From positions 1 to 39,060 of the forward strand of contig NZ_SMNT01000045.1 in assembly GCF_004348265.1 (NCBI RefSeq): DNA of 39,060 nucleotides, in the 5' to 3' direction. A program made the position numbers and the translations under genes. The notes under the pieces were generated by a model. It was not told the origin of the DNA and did not search any database. It saw nothing but the letters and a program-made list of their open reading frames with translations. Below, in pieces: positions 16,553-26,078 of the stretch (positions are counted from its first letter, which is position 1; each line of letters begins with the position of its first letter). The stretch comes from Methylobacterium segetis (lineage in GTDB: Bacteria; Pseudomonadota; Alphaproteobacteria; Rhizobiales; Beijerinckiaceae).

Positions 16553-16852
16553 GGGCAGGCTCCTGTCCGGTCCGTGTTGGCGGGCCCCCTCCTTGAGGAC
16601 GAAGCGTGACGAAAGCTTGACCGTTCGTGCCCTCTCCCCGCTCGGTACGCTCGCGTTCCGTGATGGACAGGGGAACGAGAACCTCGGCGAGGCCGCGCGA
16701 CGCCGATCATGCCCGTGGACCCCGAAGGAGGACGGCCGCGCGTCTTCGTGTACGGCGCGCGCGGAACGGAGTTCGGCCTGCGGATTTTCAGGACGGGTCC
16801 TTCGACCGGCAGAGCGGCCCCGGTCGGGCACGGTCTGGAGAGGGTTGAGAGC
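16553..16852. promoter_or_regulatory. Divergent intergenic region
   Basis: About 300 bp between the PilZ-like gene and the following small gene. It contains an in-frame upstream extension of the small gene starting at 16709, which has no recognisable content. I see no clear promoter consensus or other gene. Confidence 0.35.
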
Positions 16853-17125
16853 ATGTCCGATCTGGATGGGAAACGGGCCGAGATCACCGCCCGCATCGCG
16901 AAGGAATTCGGCCTCGGTGATCCCGCCTCGCTCCCGGGCGAGGACTTGGCCCGGATCGAGGCCGCGACCGAGGCGGTTCTCGAAGCCGACGCGGTCCCGC
17001 CCGCGAGCCCGGACCTGCGAAGGCTGATCGCGGAATACCGCGCACTCCAGGAATTGCGGGCCGACGAGGACAATGCCCGCCTTGCCGAGAAGGGCGAGGT
17101 GTTCGCACCCGAGAACGACGCCTGA
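16853..17125 (+). CDS. Small helical hypothetical protein
   Basis: 90-residue acidic, Ala/Glu/Arg-rich, mostly helical protein with no Cys, Trp or membrane segment. ATG 16853 is chosen because the content becomes protein-like there (MSDLDGKRAEITARIAKEFG); a longer frame from 16709 reads like non-coding DNA. The ribosome-binding site is weak (GAGAGGGTTGAGA). No domain recognised. It is followed about 155 bp later by a strong intrinsic terminator. Confidence 0.55.
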   Translation: MSDLDGKRAEITARIAKEFGLGDPASLPGEDLARIEAATEAVLEADAVPPASPDLRRLIAEYRALQELRADEDNARLAEKGEVFAPENDA

Positions 17126-17248
17126 CCCGGGCCGAGGCCGCAGCCGCGCCCACGAAGCGTGCGCACGCGCCCATCCACGCGCCTCTGGCATACCAGCCCA
17201 GCGTGCATCGGAATTGTCACGGTTGCGACAGGGCTTAAGTTGGACCCA

Positions 17249-17315
17249 TCGCTGTTCCGACGGCGTTCCTCCCAAGGCTTCGCCCGCCCGGTCTCGCGAC
17301 CGTGGCGGGCTTTTT
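17249..17315 (+). ncRNA. Candidate small RNA ending in an intrinsic terminator
   Basis: A promoter-like pair, TTGTCA (17214-17219) and TAAGTT (17236-17241) with a 16-bp spacer, precedes a stretch of about 67 nt that ends in a strong terminator hairpin. No ORF of note lies between. The transcript is hypothetical; the same terminator could instead end the 16853 gene or act as a leader attenuator for the gene at 17454. Confidence 0.25.
17282..17315 (+). terminator. Strong Rho-independent terminator
   Basis: GCCCGCC (17282-17288) pairs with GGCGGGC (17304-17310). Inside it CGGTC/GACCG forms a second stem over a TCGC loop, and TTTTT follows at 17311-17315. This is the clearest intrinsic terminator in the window. 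Confidence 0.8.
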
Positions 17316-17453
17316 CTCGGCGGCTCCCTCGCTCCGGCCCCGCCGCTTGCAGCGAACCGCGGACGCCTTAGCTCTCAGCCAGCGGAGATCTTTTTTTCTC
17401 CGCCACCGGCGCGGCGCAGGGCGCCGCGGATGCCACAGACCGTGAGAACTTCG

Positions 17454-17726
17454 ATGACGCGCACGATCCTCGTCGGCCTCGTCCTCGTGACGGCGGGCCC
17501 GGCCCTGGCCCAGATCCTTCCGGGTCCGGTGCCCCACGGCCGGCCCGGCGTCGTGATCCAGAACCAGCCGAACACGACCGGCAACAGCCGGGACGTCGTG
17601 ATCGCCCCGGGCGCCACGGGCGCCGAGACGATCACCACGAACTCGGCCGCGGGCGGAAACGCGAGCTTCCCCGAACGGGCGGTTCCGAACGGGAGCGCCA
17701 ACGGTGGGGGCGGCGGGAGCCGCTGA
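17454..17726 (+). CDS. Small secreted protein, Asn/Gly/Pro-rich
   Basis: 90-residue protein with a signal peptide at about 1-20 (TRTILVGLVLVTAGPALA, then Q). The mature part is rich in Pro, Asn, Gly and Thr and ends GGGGGSR; no cysteine. Probably periplasmic and disordered. ATG 17454 starts directly at the signal peptide; an in-frame ATG at 17430 is possible. It converges on the autotransporter gene with 26 bp between stop codons. Function unknown. Confidence 0.65.
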   Translation: MTRTILVGLVLVTAGPALAQILPGPVPHGRPGVVIQNQPNTTGNSRDVVIAPGATGAETITTNSAAGGNASFPERAVPNGSANGGGGGSR

Positions 17727-17752
17727 ACGCGGCCCCCGTCCCCGTCTCCGCA

Positions 17753-20700
17753 TCAGAAGTTGTAGCGGAGCCCGCCCCTCACGGCCTGGATCGAGTCGGT
17801 CGAGGCGACCTCCGCGTCGTAGTTGACGAAGCCCGTCAGCCCGGGCGCGAGCAGCGTGCCGATACCGAGACCGATGAGGGCCCGGTCCCGGTCGAGGCGG
17901 CGTCCGGCCACCGCGAACGGCACGGCTGGCGCGAGCGCGAAGGCGGAGCTGATCGTACGGCTCACGTCGGCGAAGTCGTGCACGTAGGCCGCCTTGAACG
18001 CCAGGGTGACGACGCGGCCGCCGATCGTGGCGGAGGATTCGAAGCGCCCACCGACCAGGGTGCGGGCGGAGAGGAAGTCCCGCGCCGCCACGTTCAGGTT
18101 GAACAACCCGCCGCCGGCCTCGCGCACGCGGTCCTGATCGAAGGTCGAGACCTGGAAGCCGACGAAGGGCGTGAGGACCTGTCCCGGCGCGTAGGTGAAG
18201 CGGTAGCCCGCCTCGCCCGCCGACAGGAACTGGTTGCCGCTGATCGTGCCCCGTGCCCCATTGCCCTGCAGGGCCGCGAAGACGGGCGCACGATCGAGGC
18301 GGCCTTCCGCGCGGGCGTAGCCGAGCGCGGCGTTCGCGTAGAGCGCGCCGTTCGTGATGCCGCCATAGACGCCGACCTGGCCGTTATCCGTGTGGGCCCG
18401 CTCGCCGGTGCGGCCGAGGCTGACATCGACCGAGCCGTAGCCCGCCGAAACGCCGAGCACCGTGCCGACCTGCGGGTGGATGTCGATGCCGCCCGCGAAT
18501 CCCGCGATGGTCTCGTTGCGCCCCGCGGCGTTGAGCGTGTTCTCCACCCGCCCGAACTGGCCGTAGCCGTTCGCCCAGACGCCGTAGCCGCGACTCGTCT
18601 CGATGATCTTCGGCTCGGGAACGGGCCCGCGCTTCGGCAGGTCGGCGGCGTAAACCGCCGGCGGCAGGGTGAACTGGGTCGGGCCGGGCTCGAACGTCGC
18701 GACGTAGGCGCGCGAGACGAGCTGGTCGGTGAAGGCGCGACCGGCCCGCAGCTGCGGGTCGGCCATCGAGGCGTAGCCCTGCCCCGCGGCGCGGTCGAGG
18801 ACGCCGGCCAGGGCCGCGTTGCTCTGGCTGTCGAGAGCGAGCAAAGCCGCCGGGTTGCTGGCGAGCGCCGCGTCGAGGCCGCGGGCGGCCGAGGCCTGGT
18901 TCGGTGTCTGCGCCACCAGTGCGAAGCTCTGCTGGGTCAGCGTGACGTAGGCGTTGTTGGCGTCGTGCGAGGCGAGGGGCCGGATCAGGAAGGGCAGAGT
19001 CCCGTCGTCGGCCGCCGCGGCGAAGGCGCCGCGCACACCGCCCTGCGCCGTCAGCACCGTGTAGCGCGTACCCGGCAGGTAGCTGCCGGCAATCGGCTTG
19101 ACCTGGACGGTGCCGTCGAGGGTTGCGGCCCCCGTCACGGCGAGTCGCGCGGCCTGACCCTCGGGCGCGATCGTGCTCTGCAGCGTGCCGCCGGCCCCCT
19201 GGACGTAGGCGCCCGCGACATTGAGCGTGCCGGTCGGCGCGGCGGCGTTGCCCGGCGCGACGGTGCCCGCGTTCGTCAGGCTGCCGCCGATCGTGCCGGT
19301 GCCGCTGAGGGTGCCGGCGCCGCCGACGCGCGTGGCGGCGTTGAGCGTCGAGTTCACGGTCAGCGTGCCGCCGGTGACGGAGGCGCCGCCCGAGAAGCCT
19401 TGCGTCGTGCCGGCCGCGAGCGTGTAGGCGCCGCTTGCCTGCGACAGGGAGGTGAAGCCGACGACGTCGCTGGCGAGCGTGCCGGTGCCCGACAGGTTGA
19501 GGCTGTTCGTCCCGCGCCCCTGCGCGGTGATCGTGCCGCCGATCACCGAGCCCGTGCCGAGATTGACGGTGTTCACGCTGGCGGCGACGTCGTTGAAGGT
19601 GATGGCGCCGGTGATCGTGCCGGTGTTGGTCAGCGTGTGGCTGCCCGCGCCGTAGACGACGTTGCCCGCGACGCGGCCGGCATTGACCGTGGTGCTGTTG
19701 CGGCGGTTGTTGGTGGGGTTGGCCGAGTCGGCATCGACGAGGCGGACGTCGCCCGTGATCGTGCCCGAGGCCGCGTTGGTGAGGGTGGCGTTGCCCGCGC
19801 CGAAGATCACGATCGCCTGCCCCCCCGCGGGTCCGGTGATCGTGCCCTCGTTGACGAGGGTGTAGTTGCGCGCCCGGCCCTGAACGGCGCGCACGCCCGT
19901 GCCGGTGCCGGTGATCTGGCCGCCGGCCCGGTTGTTCACGGTGAGCGCGGCGACGTCGTCGTCGGAATCGATCGCGGCGACAGCCGCGGTCCCGGTGCTG
20001 GTGGCCGCCCGGGTCGCCGAGATGCGGCCGGTGTTGGTCACGGTCATCGAGGCGATGTCCTCGCCCGCGTAGACGCCCCGCGAGATGCCGATCCCGTTCT
20101 CGGTCACGCTGATCGTGCCGGTGTTGACGACCGTCAGGTTCGAGATGTCCCCCGCATTGGAGTTGGCGAGCACGCCGTAGACGCGGGTGGCGGCCGTGTT
20201 GGGCCGGCCCGCGGCGCCGGTGCCGGTCAGGGTGCCGTTGTTCACCACCGTGGTGTTCGAGCCCGACATCAGCACGGTCTTGTTGGTGATCGTGTTGTTG
20301 ACGGTGAGCTGCGCGCCCGAGCCGGTCACCTGGATCTGGCCGCCGACGTTCTGCGTCGAGCCGGCAGCGAGGGTCAGGTTTCCGCCCGCCACCGTGAGGT
20401 TGCCGGACAGGTTCTGGACCGAGCCGCTGCCGAGGGTCCAGGCCCCGGCATTCTGGGTCAGGCTGGTGAAGCCCGACACGGTGCCGGTGAGGGTGTCCGT
20501 GCCCGAGAGGTTCAGCGCGTTGGTGCCGAGGCCCTGGGCCGTGATGTTCCCGCCGATGCTCGAGCCGGTGCCGAGATTGACCGTGTTCACCGTCCCCGCC
20601 ACGTCGAGGAAGGTGATGTTGCCGCCGATGCGGCCCGTGTTGTTGACCGTCTGGTTGCCGCCGCCGAAGCTGACGTTGCCGGTGATCAGGCCGGCATTGT

Positions 20701-21670
20701 TGAGGGTGCCGGTGCGGCGGATGTTCACCACCGTCGCCGCCGTCTGCAGGTCCTGATCGGTGTTGCGCACGTCGCCGTTGATCACGCCCGTCGCGGTGTT
20801 GGTGATCACCGTGTTGTAGGCGCGCGCGGTGGTGGCGCCCGCATTGCCGGCGTTCAGGGCGTAGGTGGCGATCGCCGCCTCGCCCGCCGTCGTGTTGCCG
20901 ATCGTGCCGCGGTTGTTGATCTCGTACTCGGCCGCCCGCCCGTTGAGCGCGCGGGTGTTCGTGCCGGTGGCGAGGATGCGCCCGCTCGCCGCGTTGTTGA
21001 CGACGAGCTTGTCCGTATCGTCGTCGGCATCGACGCCCGCGACCGCCGCCGTCGTCGCGGTCGCCGTGGTGCCGCGCGTGGCCTGGATCAGACCGGTATT
21101 GTTCAGCGTGAAGACCTCGATGTCCTCGCCCGAATAGACGCCGCGGGCGACGCCGTTCCCGTTCTGCGTCACGCTGATCGTGCCGCTGTTCGTCACGGTG
21201 ATGGCATCGTACTCCGCCCCTGTCGGCGCGCTCGAATAGGCGCCGTAGACGCGCGTGGTGGCATTGCCGGCCGGTGCCGTCAGGGTGATCGTGCCCGTGT
21301 TGTTCAGGGTCGAGAGGTCGCCCGCGAGGTTGACGCCGAAATTGTCGCGGTTGAGCGGCGCCGCGTTGCTGATCGTGCCGGCATTGTTGACGGTGCTGGA
21401 CCCGTTGACGCGCACGTTCGCGAAGCTCGGGTTGTTGCCCGCGCTGGTCTGCTGGAAGCCGATGGTGGCGCCCGACTGGATGTTCACGGTGAGGCCCGTG
21501 GCGCCCGCGGGAGCGATGAAGCCAGTGGGCTGGTTGCCCGTGCAGGTCACGGTCTGATTGCTGGCAGGCGTCGCCGGCTGGCAATCGGCGCGGCCGTCCG
21601 CAACCAGAACTGCCCAGACCGGAACGCTCATCAGTAGAGACCGGCGCAGAGACGATGCGACCGTCGACAT
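17753..21670 (-). CDS. Autotransporter with duplicated passenger and C-terminal beta-barrel
   Basis: 1305-residue type Va secretion protein. A signal peptide spans about 1-28 (VPVWAVLVADGRA). The passenger, about 29-900, is Asn/Thr/Gly/Ala-rich with many short NNxGTI-type turns of a beta-helix. An autochaperone-like stretch (GAYVQGAGGTLQSTIAP, GSYLPGTRYTVLTAQGGV) lies at about 820-885. The translocator barrel is at about 1025-1305 and ends in the expected terminal Phe (LRYNF). The passenger contains two homologous halves, about 138-425 and 494-760. No protease or lipase catalytic motif is evident, so adhesion or surface coating is more likely. ATG 21670 has GGGGGA just upstream; a TTG at 21682 is the alternative. 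It lies downstream of the amino-sugar/glycosyltransferase operon on the same strand, after 358 bp. Confidence 0.92.
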   Translation of the reverse strand: MSTVASSLRRSLLMSVPVWAVLVADGRADCQPATPASNQTVTCTGNQPTGFIAPAGATGLTVNIQSGATIGFQQTSAGNNPSFANVRVNGSSTVNNAGTISNAAPLNRDNFGVNLAGDLSTLNNTGTITLTAPAGNATTRVYGAYSSAPTGAEYDAITVTNSGTISVTQNGNGVARGVYSGEDIEVFTLNNTGLIQATRGTTATATTAAVAGVDADDDTDKLVVNNAASGRILATGTNTRALNGRAAEYEINNRGTIGNTTAGEAAIATYALNAGNAGATTARAYNTVITNTATGVINGDVRNTDQDLQTAATVVNIRRTGTLNNAGLITGNVSFGGGNQTVNNTGRIGGNITFLDVAGTVNTVNLGTGSSIGGNITAQGLGTNALNLSGTDTLTGTVSGFTSLTQNAGAWTLGSGSVQNLSGNLTVAGGNLTLAAGSTQNVGGQIQVTGSGAQLTVNNTITNKTVLMSGSNTTVVNNGTLTGTGAAGRPNTAATRVYGVLANSNAGDISNLTVVNTGTISVTENGIGISRGVYAGEDIASMTVTNTGRISATRAATSTGTAAVAAIDSDDDVAALTVNNRAGGQITGTGTGVRAVQGRARNYTLVNEGTITGPAGGQAIVIFGAGNATLTNAASGTITGDVRLVDADSANPTNNRRNSTTVNAGRVAGNVVYGAGSHTLTNTGTITGAITFNDVAASVNTVNLGTGSVIGGTITAQGRGTNSLNLSGTGTLASDVVGFTSLSQASGAYTLAAGTTQGFSGGASVTGGTLTVNSTLNAATRVGGAGTLSGTGTIGGSLTNAGTVAPGNAAAPTGTLNVAGAYVQGAGGTLQSTIAPEGQAARLAVTGAATLDGTVQVKPIAGSYLPGTRYTVLTAQGGVRGAFAAAADDGTLPFLIRPLASHDANNAYVTLTQQSFALVAQTPNQASAARGLDAALASNPAALLALDSQSNAALAGVLDRAAGQGYASMADPQLRAGRAFTDQLVSRAYVATFEPGPTQFTLPPAVYAADLPKRGPVPEPKIIETSRGYGVWANGYGQFGRVENTLNAAGRNETIAGFAGGIDIHPQVGTVLGVSAGYGSVDVSLGRTGERAHTDNGQVGVYGGITNGALYANAALGYARAEGRLDRAPVFAALQGNGARGTISGNQFLSAGEAGYRFTYAPGQVLTPFVGFQVSTFDQDRVREAGGGLFNLNVAARDFLSARTLVGGRFESSATIGGRVVTLAFKAAYVHDFADVSRTISSAFALAPAVPFAVAGRRLDRDRALIGLGIGTLLAPGLTGFVNYDAEVASTDSIQAVRGGLRYNF

Positions 21671-22028
21671 GATTTCCCCCAAAACTTACGGTTGTCTTCT
21701 TCAAGACCCTGCCGCGCGATCGGCGACCAACTCGGCCATGAGTGCGAGACAGCTCGGGAGAGTCAATTCTAATCCATTTCACAAAATGTACGGTCGTAGC
21801 CTTTCGATAGATTGATGCAAATTTGGCACTCCGAACTGATCGGTTTGCGCAATAGACAAGGGTACTTATTATATATTGGCAACGAGTTCCGGATCATTCG
21901 GCATAGACACCCGGGATGAAGTGGCAAATGCCGAGAGGCACGCCCCGCGTGCCGCCGAACGCAGGTGAGTGTCCCGTGGCGGGGCGGGCCGCTTCGGCGA
22001 AGGGAATGCGACGACGATCCGGCCAGCC
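21671..22028. promoter_or_regulatory. AT-rich intergenic region upstream of the autotransporter
   Basis: 358 bp between the glycosyltransferase stop and the autotransporter start. Bases 21765-21895 are unusually AT-rich, including TATTATATAT near 21867, consistent with a promoter of its own for the autotransporter. No gene seen. Confidence 0.45.
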
Positions 22029-25000
22029 TCAGGGGCGGGACGGGCGCAGATCGCGCCACAGCCGCTTCGTGCGCTCGACGGGCGCACGGAGGTAGCGCGG
22101 AAGCCGCATCGCGCGTGCCGGCGCGGGATCGGCCACGGTCCCGGCGTTCGGGTCCGGTCGGGCCTCGCCGTCCATCGCCGCGCGATTGTGCTCGGCCAGC
22201 GCCGCGAGCGGGCGTGTCGCGAGGCTGGGCTGGCCCCCGTCTATCAGGAGGTTGGGGCTCTGATAGCCGAGTTCCGCGAGGTGATGCATCCGGTTCGCGC
22301 GCGCCTGCTCGGCCTCCCGCGCGAACCGCCGGGCGTCCTGGGGCGAGGCGTCGACCGGACGCGTCGCGCCCTCGTGGTGATGCAGCTCGGCATGCGGCGT
22401 CCACAGGACCCTCAGGCCCGCCTCGCGGGCACGCAGGCAGAAATCGACATCGTTCCACGTCACCCGAAGGGTCTCGTCGAAGCCGCCGAGGGCGTCGAAG
22501 ACCTCGCGCCGGAACGCCATGCAGGCGCCTGTCACGGCCGAGACGTTGCGGACGATCCGCAATTGATCGCTGTAGCCCGCCGCGGTGCGGGGGGCGTGAC
22601 GCCAGACATGGCGCGCCTCCCCGTCCGCGCCGATCTCGATCCCGGCATGCTGGACGCGGTCGTCCGGATAGGAGAGCTTCGCGCCCACCACGCCGATTTC
22701 GGGCCGCAGCGCCAGGGCCACCAGTTCCTCGAGCCAGCCGGCCTCGAGCACGACGGTGTCGTTGTTGAGGAGGACGAGGATCGCGCCGTCCGAGCGCGCG
22801 ACGCCGAGATTGTTGAGCCGTGCCCAGTTGAAGATGCCGCCGCAGGGCAGGACGCGAAAGCGCGGGTCGGCAGCCCGGTCGGCGAGGTAGGCCAGGGTCT
22901 CTCGACAGGAGCTCCCGTTGTCGATGACGAGGATCTCGAAACGCGGGTAGCGCGTGCCGGACAGGACGCTCTCGACACAGGCGCCGAGCAGGTCGAGCCG
23001 GTCCCGCGTCGGAACGACGATCGTGACCTTGGGCGGGTCTGGGCAGACATAGCGCGGGCGCAGGATTCCCGCCCCGCGCTCGACCGTGGCCGGCCGGCGG
23101 TCGCCCTCAGTGAGGAAGCGCTCCAAGACCTCCGCCATCGCCGCCGTATCCGGTACGGCAGGGTCCTCCTCGCGGCGATGCACGAGGATGCGGTGGGCAG
23201 GGCGGATCCGTTCAGGTGCGAGGTGCCGGCCTGCGCGCAGCAGCAATCCCCACTGGATCAGCAATGGATCGGCCGTTCCGGCGCCCGCCGCCGCCCAGCC
23301 ACCGAACGGCGCGACGAGCTCGGAGCGGAACAGGACGAGGCTCGAGGGCGGGCGCGCGAGGCAGGCATCCGGATCCCAGCGCCCGTTGAAGGCGGGGTCG
23401 CTGCGCCGGCCGCCGGGCGAGCGCACATCCTCGTCGGCGAGGAGCACGTCGGCCCCGTCGAGCAGGGGCAGGAGGCCGGGGATCGCCGCGACGGCGATCC
23501 CGTCGCCCGGTCGGACGAGCCCGGTGAAGAGGCCGCGGCAGAGGCCCTGCGCCCGGTGAAGGGCGTCGGCCGCATCCTCGCCCGCCGGCCCGCAGGCGAT
23601 CCGGGCCTGCCCGCTGCAGATCGCGCGGCCGGCGGCGGCGCAATCCGCACCGACCGGCGCGAGGACGATCTCCGCGGCGGCATCCAACGCCCCGGCCATC
23701 CGGCGCAGGAACGCCGCCGATGCCGCATCGGGCACATGGTCGATCAGGACGACGATGGACAGGGCGGGACCGGCGCGTTCGGCAACGCCCTCCGGCGGCA
23801 GGGCGTCCCGGAGCCGCTCGGCTTCCTCGGCCCACCACGCGTAGAGATGGGGAACGTCCGGCGGAAGCCCGTCCGGATAGAGGATGGGCAGCACCGCGTG
23901 GCGGGCCCGGACTTCAGGCGAGCGCAGCAGCGCCAGGGCGAGGTCGGCCGGCGCAAGGGTACGCTCCGCCGCCTCCGGCGCACGCCCGGCCGCCTGGCGG
24001 CAGAGTACGGCCGCCGGGTCGCTCGACGCGCACAGCCCCCCGAACTCCGCCGAACCGACGAAGTCCCGCACGACCGACGACAGGGCGCCGCCCGCCCGCA
24101 GGAAATCGAGGTGGTGCCGCAAACCGCCGTCGTCGGGGTCGCGGCCGAGGGCGAGCCGGTAGAGCAGGACGAGGTCGCTGAGGCGGGCGCATTCCGCCGC
24201 ATCGTGCGGGTAGGCGAAGCCGAAGCCCGGCTGCCGGCTGAGGTCGGCGATGATCCGGTCGCGGGCGGTCACCGCCTGAAGGCCGAAGGCGTCGATCGTG
24301 CCGGCCTCGGTACGGAGCCGGTGGAAATCCTCGGTCCGCTCGGCTGCCTCGTAGAAGATCTCCAGCGCGAAGTGGTTGTACTCGACACGGGGAATGCGCC
24401 GCGCGAGCTCGGCGACGCAGAGCGCGACCGGCCTGTCGTGCGGAAAGTCCTCGCCCCAGCCGTCCTCGCCCGGGCCGAACACCTCCTCGAAGGTCGCGCG
24501 GTCGAGAGTCGCGAAGTGGCGCAGGAGCTTCGTCTTCTCGAAGGCCGAGCGCAGCTGCGTGTCGGCGCGCGGCGCGCTCAGGTTGGCATCCCCGGCCCGG
24601 ATGCGGAACGCCGTCAACTCCTCGTCGAGCACGTGGATTGTCTGACCGGACACCAGCATCCGGATCCACATGTCGAGATCCTGGTAGTTGGTGAGCCGCG
24701 GGTCGTAGCGGCCCGCCGCCGTGTAGGCCTCGCGCCGGATCATCGCGGTCGGCGCGCACAGGCAATTGCCGTGGAAGAAGAACTGCCGGAGCCACGAGCG
24801 GCGCGAGAAGTCGGGCAGCCGCAGCGGCGCGCGGAAATCGTTGAAGGGCACGGTCGGCGTGCCACCCTCGTCGACCGCGCGCGGCATCCCGAACACGGCT
24901 GAGACGTCCGGGTTCGCGTCGAGGAAGGCGGCCTGCCGCGCGAGCCGGCCGGGGAGGGCCCAATCGTCCGAGTTCAGGATCGCGAGGTAGCGGCCACGGG

Positions 25001-26078
25001 CGCGGGCGATGGTCGCGTTCATCGCGCCCGAGATGCCGCGGTTCTCCGGGCTGACCTCGAGGCGGATGCGCGGATCGTCGAAGCCGCGCACGATCGCGGC
25101 CGTGGCGTCGGTGGAGGCATCGTCCGTGACGACGATCTCGAAATCCTGGAAGGATTGGTCGAGGAGGCTCCGGATGGTCTGCGCCACGTAGGGCGCGTGG
25201 TTGTAGCTCTTGACGAGGACCGACACGGCGGGCGCCGGCTCCGCGCCGATGCGGATCGGGTCGGCCCGCGGCAGCCCTTGCGTCTCCCACCAGAGCGGCC
25301 GGATCGCGGCCGCTTCCGGGTCGAATCCCTCTGCGGAGAGGTCGCGCGCCTCGCGCTCCATCTCGTCCCAGAAGGCGCGCAGCCTCGCCTCGCCCCAGAG
25401 ATAGTGCTGGCCGTAGCCTTGCGCGCGATCGACCCTGCCGAGGCGCTCGGCCTGCGCCGCCTCGCGGGCGGCGTTCCGCGCGAAGCCGAGATGCTTGTAG
25501 TGCCAGAGCATCAGGGCATCGCGGGTGGGCAGGCGCAGGTCGCCGACGGGCTCGGCTGCGTGGCGGCCGGCGGTGAACCCGCTCTCGCGGACGGCGTCCG
25601 GCCGGAACACGCTGAGCTTGTTGAAGGCGATCCGCGGGCGGCCGCGCGTCACGCGCTCGACGAGGAGGCCGGAATCGTCGGGCATCTCCTTGTGGTTCAT
25701 GTCGAAGCCGAGCGCCGGGATCAGCGTCACGCCGTGATCGGCCTGCTCGGCGAGGTATTCCGCCATCGGGCGCCCGGGGACGTGCAGATGCTCGTCGATC
25801 GCCGTGACGATCACCCAATCCGCCCGGCCGCGGCTCTCCTTCCAGGCTTCGTCCTGCATGGCCTTGTGGGAGAGGACGAAGGACTCCGCCGCGACGCGGG
25901 CGAAGTCCCGAAGCTCGACCCGCGGGTGGGCGCGCAGGATCTCGCGGGACCCGTCCGTCGAGCCGTCGTCGTAGACGACGTAGCGGTCGACGAAAGCGTC
26001 GTAGTGGCGGAAGAAGAAGCCGAGCATGTCGGCCTCGTCCCAGCACACCGTGTAGAGCTCGACGACCGGCTTTCTCAT
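22029..26078 (-). CDS. Giant multi-module glycosyltransferase (GT2 family, DUF4214)
   Basis: 1349-residue cytoplasmic protein with several GT-A modules. Residues 6-240 form a GT2-like unit (VVYDDGSTDGS at 34-44). Residues 284-500 form a canonical GT2 unit (VSVLVKSYN, DDAST at 319-323, NSDD at 369-372). Residues about 630-685 match DUF4214 (LVLLYRLALGRDPDDGGL). Residues about 770-960 form a degenerate GT2 unit (LLADEDV, RRSDPAFNGRWDPD). Residues 1017-1250 form another canonical GT2 unit (VTIVVPTRDR, LVIDNGS, NNDT, WNDVDFCLRAREAG, HHHEG). There is no signal peptide or membrane segment. Its ATG overlaps the acyltransferase stop (ATGA). Several active modules suggest assembly of an oligosaccharide. 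Acceptor unknown. Confidence 0.9.
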   Translation of the reverse strand: MRKPVVELYTVCWDEADMLGFFFRHYDAFVDRYVVYDDGSTDGSREILRAHPRVELRDFARVAAESFVLSHKAMQDEAWKESRGRADWVIVTAIDEHLHVPGRPMAEYLAEQADHGVTLIPALGFDMNHKEMPDDSGLLVERVTRGRPRIAFNKLSVFRPDAVRESGFTAGRHAAEPVGDLRLPTRDALMLWHYKHLGFARNAAREAAQAERLGRVDRAQGYGQHYLWGEARLRAFWDEMEREARDLSAEGFDPEAAAIRPLWWETQGLPRADPIRIGAEPAPAVSVLVKSYNHAPYVAQTIRSLLDQSFQDFEIVVTDDASTDATAAIVRGFDDPRIRLEVSPENRGISGAMNATIARARGRYLAILNSDDWALPGRLARQAAFLDANPDVSAVFGMPRAVDEGGTPTVPFNDFRAPLRLPDFSRRSWLRQFFFHGNCLCAPTAMIRREAYTAAGRYDPRLTNYQDLDMWIRMLVSGQTIHVLDEELTAFRIRAGDANLSAPRADTQLRSAFEKTKLLRHFATLDRATFEEVFGPGEDGWGEDFPHDRPVALCVAELARRIPRVEYNHFALEIFYEAAERTEDFHRLRTEAGTIDAFGLQAVTARDRIIADLSRQPGFGFAYPHDAAECARLSDLVLLYRLALGRDPDDGGLRHHLDFLRAGGALSSVVRDFVGSAEFGGLCASSDPAAVLCRQAAGRAPEAAERTLAPADLALALLRSPEVRARHAVLPILYPDGLPPDVPHLYAWWAEEAERLRDALPPEGVAERAGPALSIVVLIDHVPDAASAAFLRRMAGALDAAAEIVLAPVGADCAAAGRAICSGQARIACGPAGEDAADALHRAQGLCRGLFTGLVRPGDGIAVAAIPGLLPLLDGADVLLADEDVRSPGGRRSDPAFNGRWDPDACLARPPSSLVLFRSELVAPFGGWAAAGAGTADPLLIQWGLLLRAGRHLAPERIRPAHRILVHRREEDPAVPDTAAMAEVLERFLTEGDRRPATVERGAGILRPRYVCPDPPKVTIVVPTRDRLDLLGACVESVLSGTRYPRFEILVIDNGSSCRETLAYLADRAADPRFRVLPCGGIFNWARLNNLGVARSDGAILVLLNNDTVVLEAGWLEELVALALRPEIGVVGAKLSYPDDRVQHAGIEIGADGEARHVWRHAPRTAAGYSDQLRIVRNVSAVTGACMAFRREVFDALGGFDETLRVTWNDVDFCLRAREAGLRVLWTPHAELHHHEGATRPVDASPQDARRFAREAEQARANRMHHLAELGYQSPNLLIDGGQPSLATRPLAALAEHNRAAMDGEARPDPNAGTVADPAPARAMRLPRYLRAPVERTKRLWRDLRPSRP

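Noticed and set aside
19400..21300. CRISPR-like or intergenic repeats in the region of short recurring motifs
   Set aside because: They are coding repeats of the autotransporter passenger in one continuous frame, with imperfect spacing and sequence.
17978..21637. Plus-strand open frame of 1219 codons
   Set aside because: It is antisense to the autotransporter and has Arg/Ala/Gly/Asp-rich shadow composition with no domain. Long antisense frames are common in GC-rich DNA.
21969..24902. Plus-strand open frame of 977 codons
   Set aside because: Antisense shadow of the glycosyltransferase; no recognisable protein content.
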